Below, one piece after another: positions 55,526 through 64,000 of a stretch of 64,000 nt of DNA. The position numbers were made by a program, and so were the translations under genes. Under the pieces are notes generated by a model. It was given only the letters and a program-made list of their open reading frames with translations, had not been told where the DNA came from and searched no databases. This DNA comes from Ureibacillus galli (GTDB taxonomy: Bacteria > Bacillota > Bacilli > Bacillales_A > Planococcaceae): positions 277,054 through 341,053 of the forward strand of contig NZ_JACSQA010000001.1 of the NCBI RefSeq assembly GCF_014836845.1, read 5' to 3'. Every line of letters starts with the position of its first letter. Within the stretch, counting starts at the first letter, position 1.

Positions 55526-55841
55526 CGGCTTCTGCCTAATTGGTGAAATGTCACGGATTCGTTTTACGATTATTTTTTAAATAACGTTTTCTTGTCACAT
55601 TTGACTACCCTTTGATGTCGAAAAAAACATGACCTTTAATTTTTTCGAAAGATTGTGGGATATCTTGTTTAAGGGAGAAAACGTAAGTGTTATTGTACTT
55701 TGAAATTCGAATCATTTGCTACTGACAACTTATAGTATTAAAGATGGGCAAATAGTGTTCCTAAAAATTTGGGTTGCCTAGAAAAGTTTTAATGGAGGAT
55801 GTAAAGAGGTGTTTTAATGCGAAAATGAAACTGTATAAAAG

Positions 55842-55870
55842 AAAAACCGTCTCAGAATGAGACGGTTTTT
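55842..55870. terminator. ricA terminator
   Basis: AAAAACCGTCTC and GAGACGGTTTTT form a 12-bp stem with a 5-base loop, symmetric on both strands. The rest of 55486-55877 shows no gene. Confidence 0.92.
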
Positions 55871-55877
55871 AATAGAA

Positions 55878-56315
55878 TTATGAACAGCTACCAGGCGTAC
55901 TATTACGAACTTTTGAACCTGTTTCGCCACGTAATAGATCGCCACCTGTTGATTCGATAATTTCATTTGTGACGTTGTTAGCAATCGCATTTGATACTAA
56001 TTGTAATAAGCCGTTTACATCCATTTGAGATTGCTTAAATTGTTGAACAATTGGAAGCTCATCGATTTCTTCTTCGATTTTTGCAATTTTCTCTTCGATT
56101 AATTTTAACGCTTTTTCTTTCCCTAAGTGTTGGAAATTAACCGCTTGTTTTTGTAACGTTTTTAAGCTGGCAATTTTTTCACGAACATGTTGATTTTCGT
56201 TAATTTGCTCCTCAGCTTTTTTGAAAAATTCCACTTCTTCTGTGTTGGCAATCATATGAGCAATTTCTTTTGCTTTTTCTACGATTTCATCTTTTGTGTA
56301 AAGCTTTGTTGTCAT
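55878..56315 (-). CDS. ricA: RicA (YmcA), component of the RicAFT complex
   Basis: A 145-aa helical protein of the YmcA/YlbF family (MIANTEEVEFFKKAEEQINE; VREKIASLKTLQKQAVNF; QLVSNAIANNVTNEIIESTG). With RicF and RicT it affects RNA maturation through RNase Y, and thereby sporulation, competence and biofilm formation. A Cys remains near the C-terminus (NSTPGSCS). Family Cys residues bind an Fe-S cluster. The ATG overlaps the miaB stop (TAATG). Confidence 0.93.
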   Translation of the reverse strand: MTTKLYTKDEIVEKAKEIAHMIANTEEVEFFKKAEEQINENQHVREKIASLKTLQKQAVNFQHLGKEKALKLIEEKIAKIEEEIDELPIVQQFKQSQMDVNGLLQLVSNAIANNVTNEIIESTGGDLLRGETGSKVRNSTPGSCS

Positions 56316-57862
56316 TATACTTCCACCTCATGTCGATTAACTACTTCTACAAACTCACCACGTAGGGAGTAAGATTTCGCCTCGATTATTTTGACTTTCA
56401 CAATATGGCCAACTAATTCTTTTGGACCTGCGAAGTTTACTAATTTATTTCTTCTTGTGTAACCCGCTAACACGTCATCTCGTTTTTTACTGCTTCCTTC
56501 AACTAACACTTCGACCATTTGACCTTCGTATTTTTTCAAGGCTGCCGCGGAAAATTCTGCAACGACTGCATTTAACCGTTGTAAACGTTCCTTTTTCACT
56601 TCTTGTGGAACGTTATCGTTCATTTTTGCAGCTGGTGTACCTTCCCGTGGTGAGTAAATATACGTAAAGGCTGTTTCAAATCCAACTTCACGATATAAAT
56701 CGATTGTTTCTTGGAATTGTTCTTCTGTTTCATTTGGATAACCGACAATTATGTCCGTTGTTAGAGCAACATCTGGAATGGCCGCTTTAATTTTACGAAC
56801 CAATTGTAAGAAATGTTCACGAGTATATTTACGAGCCATAATTTTTAAAATTTCATTGGAACCCGATTGAACCGGTAAATGAATATGTTCTACTAAATTG
56901 CCTTTTTTCGCTAATACTTCGATTAAATGATCATCGAAGTCACGTGGATGACTCGTTGTGAAACGGATACGTGGAATATCAATTTTACGTAACTCGTCCA
57001 TTAAATCTCCAAGACCGTAATCTAAATCTGTAAAGTCTTTACCATAAGCATTCACATTTTGACCTAGCAGCATAATTTCTTGATAGCCTTGGGCAGCTAA
57101 CTCCCGTACTTCTTGGATAATTTCTTCGGGACGACGACTACGCTCTTTCCCGCGTGTGTAAGGAACGATACAGTATGTACAGAACTTATCACAACCGTAC
57201 ATAATATTCACCCAAGCTTTAATGGCACCATTACGTTGTTTCGGAAGGTTTTCAATTACGTCCCCTTCTTTTGACCAAACTTCAATGACCATTTCCTTCG
57301 ACATGTACGCTTCTTTTAAAATGTGAGGTAAACGGTGAATATTATGTGTTCCGAATACCATATCGACATGTTGATAAGTTGTTAAAATTTTATTTACAAC
57401 CGACTCTTCTTGTGACATACAACCACATACGCCGATTAACATTTCTGGATTTTGTCGTTTATATTTTACTAAGAACCCTAGTTCTCCAAACACTTTATTT
57501 TCAGCATTTTCACGGATAGCACAAGTGTTTAATAACACGACATCTGCTTCTTCAATTTTGTCAGTAGGATCGTACCCTAGCTGCATGAAGATTCCAGCCA
57601 TAACTTCTGAATCGTGCTCGTTCATTTGGCATCCGTAAGTACGAATAAAAAATTTACGACCTTCGCCCATTTTTAAGAACTCTTCATCGATTGCGAAATC
57701 CTTATGGTATTTTACTTCTTCCTTCCCACGTTTTTTCGCATCTTTTAATGAAGGTGCCGTAATGACACGTTCAAAATATTTACTATAATCCTTTTCGGGC
57801 TTAGCATTTGTAGGTTTTGGTTGATTAACTTGCTGACTAGCTAGTCGTTGTTCCTCATTCAT
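56315..57862 (-). CDS. miaB: tRNA methylthiotransferase MiaB
   Basis: A 515-aa radical-SAM enzyme that adds the 2-methylthio group to i6A37 in tRNA, acting on the product of MiaA. The N-terminal cluster Cys are in [23 protein letters not shown] and CGCMSQEE. The radical-SAM motif is [15 protein letters not shown] (about residue 225). A C-terminal TRAM domain ends it ([19 protein letters not shown]). Downstream gene ricA overlaps it by one base. A start at the ATG 57862 gives an N-terminus rich in Gln and Lys, longer than in E. coli but usual for Bacilli. Confidence 0.97.
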   Translation of the reverse strand: MNEEQRLASQQVNQPKPTNAKPEKDYSKYFERVITAPSLKDAKKRGKEEVKYHKDFAIDEEFLKMGEGRKFFIRTYGCQMNEHDSEVMAGIFMQLGYDPTDKIEEADVVLLNTCAIRENAENKVFGELGFLVKYKRQNPEMLIGVCGCMSQEESVVNKILTTYQHVDMVFGTHNIHRLPHILKEAYMSKEMVIEVWSKEGDVIENLPKQRNGAIKAWVNIMYGCDKFCTYCIVPYTRGKERSRRPEEIIQEVRELAAQGYQEIMLLGQNVNAYGKDFTDLDYGLGDLMDELRKIDIPRIRFTTSHPRDFDDHLIEVLAKKGNLVEHIHLPVQSGSNEILKIMARKYTREHFLQLVRKIKAAIPDVALTTDIIVGYPNETEEQFQETIDLYREVGFETAFTYIYSPREGTPAAKMNDNVPQEVKKERLQRLNAVVAEFSAAALKKYEGQMVEVLVEGSSKKRDDVLAGYTRRNKLVNFAGPKELVGHIVKVKIIEAKSYSLRGEFVEVVNRHEVEV

Positions 57863-58039
57863 TGAATCTAGAAACTCCTTTCAAGATTGGTTTCGTACAT
57901 TCGAATCCCATTTTAATATTATAACGAATTATAACTAGAAAGAACAATATGGGGTATTAAAAGTTTAGAAATATTTTGATGAAGAAATCATCAAAAAGGA
58001 ATACTTCTTTAGGATAAAATCAATAACGTCATACTGATT

Positions 58040-58396
58040 TTAGCCCCCTTGAATAAAAGCATTGTATTGCTCGAGATCATTTTCCTTTAAGATTGCAAGG
58101 AAAGTAAAACACAATTGAACAACAGACTGCCAATTCATCCGATAACGTTCTTCAAATTGATGTTTCGGTAATTGTAAAACGTCTTTAAAAACAGTCTCAG
58201 GGTCCATTTCTTTTCCCTCTAAATATTTTAGAAACGCTAAAAACAGTTTATGGTCTTGTAAAACTAGCGTTTTGTCATGAACTAATTTGTCAATATCCTC
58301 AGCATTTTGCAAGGAGTTGGCCTTGCGGAACATCCTATGTAATTTCTCGTTATCCTTCTTCTGTTTAATAGAAATAAAATCTATAATATCATGCAA
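58040..58396 (-). CDS. Conserved hypothetical protein, 118 aa
   Basis: A soluble, helical protein (DFISIKQKKDNEKLHRMFRK; LHDKT-like LVLQDHKLFLAFLKYLEGKE; QHQFEERYRMNWQSVVQL). It has no motif I recognise. It is encoded just upstream of the miaB-ricA-cotE block in the same direction but is separated by about 180 bases, so it is probably independent. An AAAGAGG site precedes the ATG. The composition and start look real. Confidence 0.7.
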   Translation of the reverse strand: MHDIIDFISIKQKKDNEKLHRMFRKANSLQNAEDIDKLVHDKTLVLQDHKLFLAFLKYLEGKEMDPETVFKDVLQLPKHQFEERYRMNWQSVVQLCFTFLAILKENDLEQYNAFIQGG

Positions 58397-58479
58397 TGGA
58401 AAGACCCTCTTTCCTTATTCGATAACCTTCATAATAGTAATAATAACTCAATTTCATGTTCTATACATAATGAAAGCAC

Positions 58480-58511
58480 AAAAAAGAGACTGATTACTAG
58501 CCATCAGTCTC
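58480..58511 (-). terminator. Terminator of the first glycerophosphotransferase gene
   Basis: GAGACTGAT and ATCAGTCTC pair around 8 bases and are followed by TTTTTT on the minus strand. Confidence 0.85.
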
Positions 58512-58528
58512 GTCATCTTTTTTAATAT

Positions 58529-59713
58529 TTAAGGTTTCATTACTTCATCTACAACCCGTTTGGAAGCATTCCCATCTTCCCATGCACAAAATCGATTATA
58601 AAATTCATCAAAGTTCGGTGGTACCGCAAATCCATTGGCTTCGAATTTTTGAATTTCAGAAATCACTTCTTCAGTCGTTTTTACTAATGGACCTGGCGCT
58701 TTCTCCTCAAAATCAAAATAGAAGCCGCGCAAACGATCACGATAATCTTCTATATCATAAACAAAGAAAATCATCGGACGTTTCAAGTTCGCAAAATCAA
58801 AGAAAACCGAAGAATAGTCGGTAATTAATAAATCCGAAATCATATAAAGCTCTCGAATATCTTCATGTTGTGAAAAATCATAAACGAATCCTTCAAAACC
58901 TGATAGTTCTAATTTCGATGCAACTAAATAATGAAGACGAAGTACAATAATGTACTCCTCACCTAACGTTTCTTTAAAGCGAGCTAAATCTAATTCGAGA
59001 TCGAATTTATATTTTCCAATTTCATCGTATTGATCATCTCTCCATGTAGGAGCATATAATATAATTTTTTTATCTAACGGTAAATCGTGATTTTTTTTGA
59101 AATTAGAAATACTTTCTTCATTATTTGCTTCGTATAAATAATCATTTCTAGGGTACCCAGTTTCTAAAATCGCATTTTTATAAGCAAATGCTCTGCGAAA
59201 AATTTCTGTTGAATAAGCATTTGGTGAGACTAAATAATCCCAATTAGCAGCTTCTTTCAAAAATTCATTTTTATAGTGCTCAGTGTCGGTTCCTTGCATA
59301 TAAACTTCTTGTATATCCATTGCTAGTTTTTTTAATGGAGTTCCATGCCATGTTTGTATATAAGTTGTGTGATTGGGTTTAGGTATCCAAATCGGCATAC
59401 GGCTATTTGATATCCAATATTTCGCTGTTGCCATTAAAAATAACCATTTTATTGAAAACCGTGGAACAACTTGAATATCTTTCTCTTTAAAATTTTGTAT
59501 TAATTTAGAGTCAACACTCCAATATAGTTTGAATTGAGGATGATTTTCTTTTATATACTCGTAAAGTGCTCTAGGATTATCACTAAATTGTTTGCCTAAA
59601 AAGCTTTCAAACATAATTAATCTTTTATCCGCTGGAAATAGTCCTACAAGCTGAAATATTAATTTATATATTATTACAAATAACTTTTTTAACATCGTTC
59701 TAAATTTTTTCAT
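58529..59713 (-). CDS. CDP-glycerol glycerophosphotransferase family protein (TagF-like)
   Basis: A 394-aa peripheral membrane transferase. The family's HGTP motif is present as TWHGTPLKKLAMD (about residues 118-130), the CDP-binding part as LYAPTWRDDQYDE (about 220) and the C-terminal ITDYSSVFFDF (about 300). These proteins transfer glycerol phosphate from CDP-glycerol onto teichoic acid chains. It is the last of three such genes. The ATG follows AAGGTTTTC. It lacks the long linker regions of a full TagF polymerase, so its exact step (priming or extending) is open. Confidence 0.88.
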   Translation of the reverse strand: MKKFRTMLKKLFVIIYKLIFQLVGLFPADKRLIMFESFLGKQFSDNPRALYEYIKENHPQFKLYWSVDSKLIQNFKEKDIQVVPRFSIKWLFLMATAKYWISNSRMPIWIPKPNHTTYIQTWHGTPLKKLAMDIQEVYMQGTDTEHYKNEFLKEAANWDYLVSPNAYSTEIFRRAFAYKNAILETGYPRNDYLYEANNEESISNFKKNHDLPLDKKIILYAPTWRDDQYDEIGKYKFDLELDLARFKETLGEEYIIVLRLHYLVASKLELSGFEGFVYDFSQHEDIRELYMISDLLITDYSSVFFDFANLKRPMIFFVYDIEDYRDRLRGFYFDFEEKAPGPLVKTTEEVISEIQKFEANGFAVPPNFDEFYNRFCAWEDGNASKRVVDEVMKP

Positions 59714-59724
59714 AGAAAACCTTC

Positions 59725-60900
59725 TTAATTATTATTCTCTGTCAAATGCCTATTTATAATATACTGCACTAGTTTTTGAGATGATAAACCATTCGAATAC
59801 TCATTCCACTTTACATTGAAAGCTTCATAATCAACCGATTCGTATGGAAAAGATTCAATATAATTCATAACTTCCTCTGTATTTTTTGCGATTGGGCCGG
59901 GAACAATATTTTCATAACGTTCCCATAATCCAGGATTTTTTTCGTATTCGCTTAGATCATATGGATAAAAAATCATGGGCTTATTCATTAATACATATTC
60001 GAATGGAATTGAAGAATAATCTGTTATTAAAAAATCAGAAACTACTAACAATTCATTAATGGAAGCTTCTTTAGAGAAATCAGTAATAAATTCGGCCTCT
60101 TCCAATTCTAATTGCATAGAAATGGAAGGATGCATTTTAATAATAAAAATATATTTATCTTTTAATCTCTCTGAAAGTAGTGGAATATCTAACATTAAAC
60201 GATTGTTTTCCTCTTTTGCCCGATACGTTGGGGCATATAGAATAATTTTTTTTCCTTTAAATTGAGGATACTTTTCATAGAAAAATAATCTCAAGCTTTC
60301 TTTGGATTCCATATCGAAGAAAAAATCAGTTCTTGGATAACCAAAAGGTAAAAATTGGTGACCCTTAATGTGAAAAGCTTTTTCAAAAATTTGTGCAAAA
60401 GTTCTAGAATTAACCACTACCTTATGAAAATTTCCATAGACAGATAATAAACGTTTCTTTTCCCTATCACTTCGTTTTTCCACTGTTTGATCGAGTAAAC
60501 CAAAATTTTTAATGGCACCAGCAGCATGCCATATTTGAATACACTCTACCTCATCTCGGAAATTAGCAGCAGCTAAAAAACCATAGTAATTATCAACAAT
60601 AATAGTTTTGGCAGTCATCATATGGTATGCAGCCATTAATTCCGCCCATATAATACCACTTTCAATTTGATAAATTGGTTCAGAAACCACTTTTTTTATA
60701 CTAGAAGCACAACTTTTTTTACATAGAAAAACAATTTCACCTGGAAATTGTCTTTTCTTCATTTCAGCATAAAGGTATTGATTATTATCTAAAAAACTTG
60801 CTACTACAACTACTTTATTTTTTAGAGGAAATAATTTAAAAATAGCAAAACAACACTTATAAAAAAACAAATAAATTGAAATAAATAATTCTCTAATCAT
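59725..60900 (-). CDS. CDP-glycerol glycerophosphotransferase family protein (TagB-like)
   Basis: A 391-aa relative of the previous gene. Here the nucleotide-sugar motif is IQIWHAAGAIKNFGLLD (about residues 120-136) rather than HGTP, which is the TagB/TarB-type variant. ILYAPTYRAKEEN (about 210) and FLITDYSSIPFEY (about 290) follow. TagB adds the first glycerol phosphate to the lipid-linked disaccharide (known for the family; assignment here is inference). The N-terminus has a membrane-associating stretch (LFISIYLFFYKCCFAIF). It lies 11 bases before the TagF-like gene, so both are co-transcribed. Confidence 0.85.
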   Translation of the reverse strand: MIRELFISIYLFFYKCCFAIFKLFPLKNKVVVVASFLDNNQYLYAEMKKRQFPGEIVFLCKKSCASSIKKVVSEPIYQIESGIIWAELMAAYHMMTAKTIIVDNYYGFLAAANFRDEVECIQIWHAAGAIKNFGLLDQTVEKRSDREKKRLLSVYGNFHKVVVNSRTFAQIFEKAFHIKGHQFLPFGYPRTDFFFDMESKESLRLFFYEKYPQFKGKKIILYAPTYRAKEENNRLMLDIPLLSERLKDKYIFIIKMHPSISMQLELEEAEFITDFSKEASINELLVVSDFLITDYSSIPFEYVLMNKPMIFYPYDLSEYEKNPGLWERYENIVPGPIAKNTEEVMNYIESFPYESVDYEAFNVKWNEYSNGLSSQKLVQYIINRHLTENNN

Positions 60901-61124
60901 TTTTCATTTTGACTCTTCAGTATTTTCATTTGTAGAACTCATGAGCTCTAAAAGATAACTTTAATTAAAAGTCATTTTCTCCTTTCTACCCTATGGCAAA
61001 GTAGAATTTAAATAAAACTATAGCATAATTTCTTATTTTTTTCAGTTTTTGTTTAATATGTTTTTAAGTATTTCAAAGAAATTTCGTTTTAATAATATTC
61101 TTTTAAAATAGGATGCAAAAATAA

Positions 61125-61155
61125 GGGAATACTCTTCTTGGACGAAGAATATTCC
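61125..61155 (-). terminator. Terminator of the fusion glycosyltransferase gene
   Basis: GGAATATTCTTC and GAAGAGTATTCC pair with one mismatch and are followed by TTATTTTT on the minus strand. Confidence 0.78.
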
Positions 61156-61188
61156 TAAAGAACTTAGATTATAAGGTTTACTTCATAG

Positions 61189-63378
61189 TTACTTTTCTAA
61201 AATCTCATTTATCTTATTTTCTAGTAAAATATAAGCATTCTTTTCGTTTTTATTCATGGAGTATATTCCTTTTATTTCCTCATATCTTCCAAAAGGATAT
61301 TGTTTTTCTATGTTTTGTAATTTAAAGCTTAATTCATCTTCATTATTTACATAGAAGTCGGAAAGTTTTTCGTGCATATCTTCATATACTCCTCTGGCAT
61401 CTGCATATTTTTCGAAATCGGTAATATACAAATAAAAAGGAATATCAATAGCTAATCCATCAAAAATGATAGAAGAATAATCACTTATAATCACATCAGA
61501 AATTAATATTAAACTTTGTGTCTCTAATTCATCATCTGGAATAATGATGTTTTTATTATGTTTATAGCTCTTAGAACCCATACTATGTTCTTTATATATA
61601 ATTACATATTCATCGCCTAGCTTTTGCTCTAAATCCTCAACTTTTAGTAGGTACGATAAATCAAGATTTTTGGATTTGTAATTGTAATCTCTCCATGTAG
61701 GGACATATAATAGAACTTTTTTATTTTCAGGGATATTTAAAGTTTTTCTTATACTATTCTTAAGTTCTGTGTTGTTAACATTATCTTTTAGCCATTGGAC
61801 TCGAGGATAACCATAATTCATTATAGAATCGCGGTCAAAGTCAAAAGCTAACTCTAACTTTTCTGCTCCACTAGTAGAATCCGCTAGAAGATAATCCCAT
61901 TTACTAATATCCCTTTGTTTATTCCTTTTATGATTTTTATTAAAGTTTGAAATATAAAATTCATGACTATCAAAAAATAGCTTTTTAAATGGTGTCCCAT
62001 GCCATAGCTGTATCCAGGTAGATCCTTCTCTTTTATTAAATGCTAATGGAACCCAGCTTTCTGCAATAACAATATTAGATGTTGCTAATTTTTCGTAAAA
62101 ATTCATACTTCTTGGAGTAATTCGGTATTTTTTAGGCACATTTTCATCAGTAGTGACAAAATATATATTTAAATCTTTTCGCTCTTTTAAATAGTCAAAG
62201 AAGTACTTTGAATTACCTGCATATCTATAATCAAATCCTAAAAATAAAATAGATTTATTTTTCATCGGTTGTTGATAGAAAGAATTTATTTTTGACTGTC
62301 TTCTTTTATTTATTACTTTTTTCCCGATTTTAGAGTTAAAAACTTTCCATTTAATTTTTTTAGCAATATTTAGAATTGCATTAAGTTTACCTTTCTTATA
62401 TAAAAACCAAACAAATAATATTAAGTTAACTTTTGTATTTTGGATATATTTTCTTCTAAATAAAAAATGATATAGTGGTACTACATTTTTAGGAACTTCA
62501 TAGTCCTTCTTCTTATCATTCAACAGTTCTAAAACTTTTCTTAGTGTACTTTTACGATATTTTTTTGGTGCTCTGCGATCCAAATACGTTAGTGTTTTTT
62601 TAATTAAATATTTATATACATTGTAATATGCCATTTCGGACCTTGGGTTAAACTTTTTCAATGTATTTTCTACAGCTATTAGTAAAGAATCGACATGTAG
62701 CGTACTGTTAGTATTTGTTTTTGTAGTTGAATATTCATTAACTCGTACTCGGTATAAAGGATTTTGAACTACTCCAACTTTATTAGCATATTGGGCCACT
62801 TCTATATAGAATTCAAAATCTTCATATATATATCCTTCACCAAATTTAATGTTATTTTTTAAAAGGAATTCTTTATTGTAAAGTTTATTAACAGTAAAAT
62901 ATGTTTCTGCATTATAAAGTAATTCTGTTTCTTTTCCTATTAACAAATCTTTAAACATAAATTCATCGTTATTTACGTAAACTAATCCCTTTTCCTCATA
63001 ATAGTAAGTCCAGTCACAAATAACAAAATCGCAACCAAACTCCTCTGCCTTTTTAAATAACTTTTCAAAAGAGGTAGGATCTAAAAAATCATCTCCATCA
63101 AGGAAAAATACATATTTACCCTTTGCGACACTAACTCCTAAGTTACGTGCAGTACCTTGTCTCATATTTTTTTCTTGTTGAATAAAATTTATCTCTAATT
63201 GAGGGTTTTGTTTTATAAAATCTTTAACTATCTCAACAGTTCCATCAGTAGAACAATCATCAATAACTATTATCTCTATGTTCCCTTTAAAAGTTTGTGT
63301 AGAGATTGAGGATAATGTTTTTAAAATGTATCTTTCAACGTTATATGTTGGTATTATTACTGACAAATCATAATTCAT
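61189..63378 (-). CDS. Bifunctional GT2 glycosyltransferase / CDP-glycerol glycerophosphotransferase
   Basis: A 729-aa two-domain protein. Residues 1-230 are a GT-A family 2 transferase (VIIPTYNVERYILKTLSSIS; EIIVIDDCSTDGTVEIV; YVFFLDGDDFLDP). A helical linker reaches about 370. The C-terminal part is a TagF-like transferase (WHGTPFKKLFFDSHEF; YVPTWRDYNYKS; SDYSSIIFDGLAID). Such fusions probably add a sugar and glycerol phosphate to a teichoic-acid-like polymer. The gene is very AT-rich. The start is the ATG at 63378 after GAGGGAAAATTA; a frame from 63414 would add residues before MNYDLSVIIPTYN. Confidence 0.88.
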   Translation of the reverse strand: MNYDLSVIIPTYNVERYILKTLSSISTQTFKGNIEIIVIDDCSTDGTVEIVKDFIKQNPQLEINFIQQEKNMRQGTARNLGVSVAKGKYVFFLDGDDFLDPTSFEKLFKKAEEFGCDFVICDWTYYYEEKGLVYVNNDEFMFKDLLIGKETELLYNAETYFTVNKLYNKEFLLKNNIKFGEGYIYEDFEFYIEVAQYANKVGVVQNPLYRVRVNEYSTTKTNTNSTLHVDSLLIAVENTLKKFNPRSEMAYYNVYKYLIKKTLTYLDRRAPKKYRKSTLRKVLELLNDKKKDYEVPKNVVPLYHFLFRRKYIQNTKVNLILFVWFLYKKGKLNAILNIAKKIKWKVFNSKIGKKVINKRRQSKINSFYQQPMKNKSILFLGFDYRYAGNSKYFFDYLKERKDLNIYFVTTDENVPKKYRITPRSMNFYEKLATSNIVIAESWVPLAFNKREGSTWIQLWHGTPFKKLFFDSHEFYISNFNKNHKRNKQRDISKWDYLLADSTSGAEKLELAFDFDRDSIMNYGYPRVQWLKDNVNNTELKNSIRKTLNIPENKKVLLYVPTWRDYNYKSKNLDLSYLLKVEDLEQKLGDEYVIIYKEHSMGSKSYKHNKNIIIPDDELETQSLILISDVIISDYSSIIFDGLAIDIPFYLYITDFEKYADARGVYEDMHEKLSDFYVNNEDELSFKLQNIEKQYPFGRYEEIKGIYSMNKNEKNAYILLENKINEILEK

Positions 63379-63770
63379 TAATTTTCCCTCACTCAAATAT
63401 ATTTCTAAAATCATTTATACTAACTTTATTTTCTTATTATAAATTTAGACACATAGTATATATTAACATAAGCATAGAATTATTTGCTATCCCGATTAAA
63501 GATATAAGCTGAATATTATATTATCATAATGTCATATTTTTCTTTGAGATATAATAAGTTTTTAAATTAAGCAATCCGTTTTTTTGTATATTTCGATTTT
63601 ATTACAGTTATACGACCACTTTTTTTAATATTATTTAACATTTTTAATAATATATACGACTTAATTTGTTTTATTTGTATTCTATTTAAAGAAATATATT
63701 TTAACTAAAAGTTTCAATAAATACTTCAATATAAAAAGAGGCTGGGACAAAAACCCTCCTCTAAATAAAA

Positions 63771-63813
63771 AAAGCCGGTGAAATTTTACGAAAAGTAAAA
63801 TTTCACCGGCTTT
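63771..63813. terminator. Perfect hairpin inside the IS left end
   Basis: AAAGCCGGTGAAATTTTAC and its exact complement surround GAAAA. It probably blocks read-through transcription into the transposase gene from outside. Confidence 0.8.
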
Positions 63814-63892
63814 GAATTTTTTACAATAAAATAAGGACCTCTTCTGATAAAATTAAGTTACCACACAAAACCATATCGAAAGAAGGATCCTT

Positions 63893-64000
63893 ATGTTTAA
63901 AGATTATAACATGAATCAACTCATTTTGCCTTTAGATTTAGAAGTAAAATTACAAAATAATGATATTGCTTTCCATATCCATCATCTAGTTGAAAGTATC
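63893..64000 (+). CDS. IS1182 family transposase, N-terminal part only
   Basis: The frame from ATG 63893 reads MFKDYNMNQLILPLDLEVKL, then QNNDIAFHIHHLVESI up to the window edge. It matches the N-terminus of IS1182-type transposases, where the LDLE...N-D...HHLVE pattern is conserved. AGAAGGATC is the ribosome-binding region. The DDE catalytic residues lie beyond the edge. Confidence 0.85.
   Translation, partial: MFKDYNMNQLILPLDLEVKLQNNDIAFHIHHLVESI

Larger units (their letters stand above)
63738..64000 (+). mobile_element. Left end of an IS1182-like insertion sequence
   Basis: GAGGCTGGGACAAAAACCC (63738-63756) is typical of the terminal region of IS1182-family elements in Bacillales. It is followed by a perfect 19-bp hairpin and a transposase start. 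The right end lies beyond the window, so size and target duplication cannot be read. The 359 bases before it (63379-63737) are AT-rich and hold no gene I can support. Confidence 0.75.

Overview
The window is chromosomal DNA from a low-GC, spore-forming member of the Bacillales. Protein sequences and gene order suggest the Lysinibacillus/Ureibacillus/Planococcaceae side of the order (inference; a 16S or whole-genome comparison would settle it). The spore coat morphogen CotE, the sporulation replication inhibitor SirA, the Ric protein YmcA and GlnR/GlnA support this. The backbone follows the Bacillus subtilis order: miaB-ricA-cotE-mutS-mutL, miaA-hfq, ynbB, glnR-glnA, then lexA-yneA-yneB-ynzC-tkt and sirA-yneF. 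Accessory blocks have been inserted between these segments.

Left part (1-13 kb): mostly accessory. It holds small membrane and secreted proteins, an AhpD-like protein divergent from an Lrp regulator, a seven-repeat RCC1-like protein, and a four-gene operon (GntR/FCD regulator, DUF2848 protein, ACS-type transporter, nitrilase-family amidase) that looks like an uncharacterised catabolic pathway. Next come a DUF2089/SHOCT-like operon whose first gene carries a frameshift, and a PadR-DUF1048-ABC exporter operon with a duplicated promoter-operator module.

13-34 kb: argS behind an Arg-specific T-box leader; the YcgR/YcgQ pair; yneF and sirA; a LiaIH-LiaFSR-like envelope stress module; an HD phosphohydrolase; a truncated IclR regulator beside a 3-oxoacid CoA-transferase; tkt and ynzC; a TauE/SafE permease; a CaiB/CitE locus collapsed by a deletion; and the SOS locus yneB-yneA/lexA with four LexA-box-like sites.

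34-39 kb: a peptidase-type amidotransferase, a frameshifted Nudix hydrolase, a DHA2 drug exporter with its TetR regulator and three operator-like sites, and an orphan toxin C-terminal domain followed by a DUF5071 immunity-like gene. 39-58 kb: conserved core (comC-type prepilin peptidase, glnRA, a BI-1-like membrane protein, ynbB, a TRIC channel, a rhodanese, hfq, miaA, glpD, mutL, mutS, cotE, ricA, miaB). 58-64 kb: three CDP-glycerol glycerophosphotransferase-family genes, one fused to a GT2 glycosyltransferase, probably for wall teichoic acid or a related polymer, then the left end of an IS1182-like element cut off by the window edge.

The best candidates for undescribed biology are the DUF2848/nitrilase operon, the DUF2089/SHOCT-like operon, the tandem PadR-controlled promoters and the orphan toxin-immunity island. 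Several broken genes (DUF2089, Nudix, CaiB/CitE, IclR) point to local decay, or in the frameshift cases possibly to sequence error.
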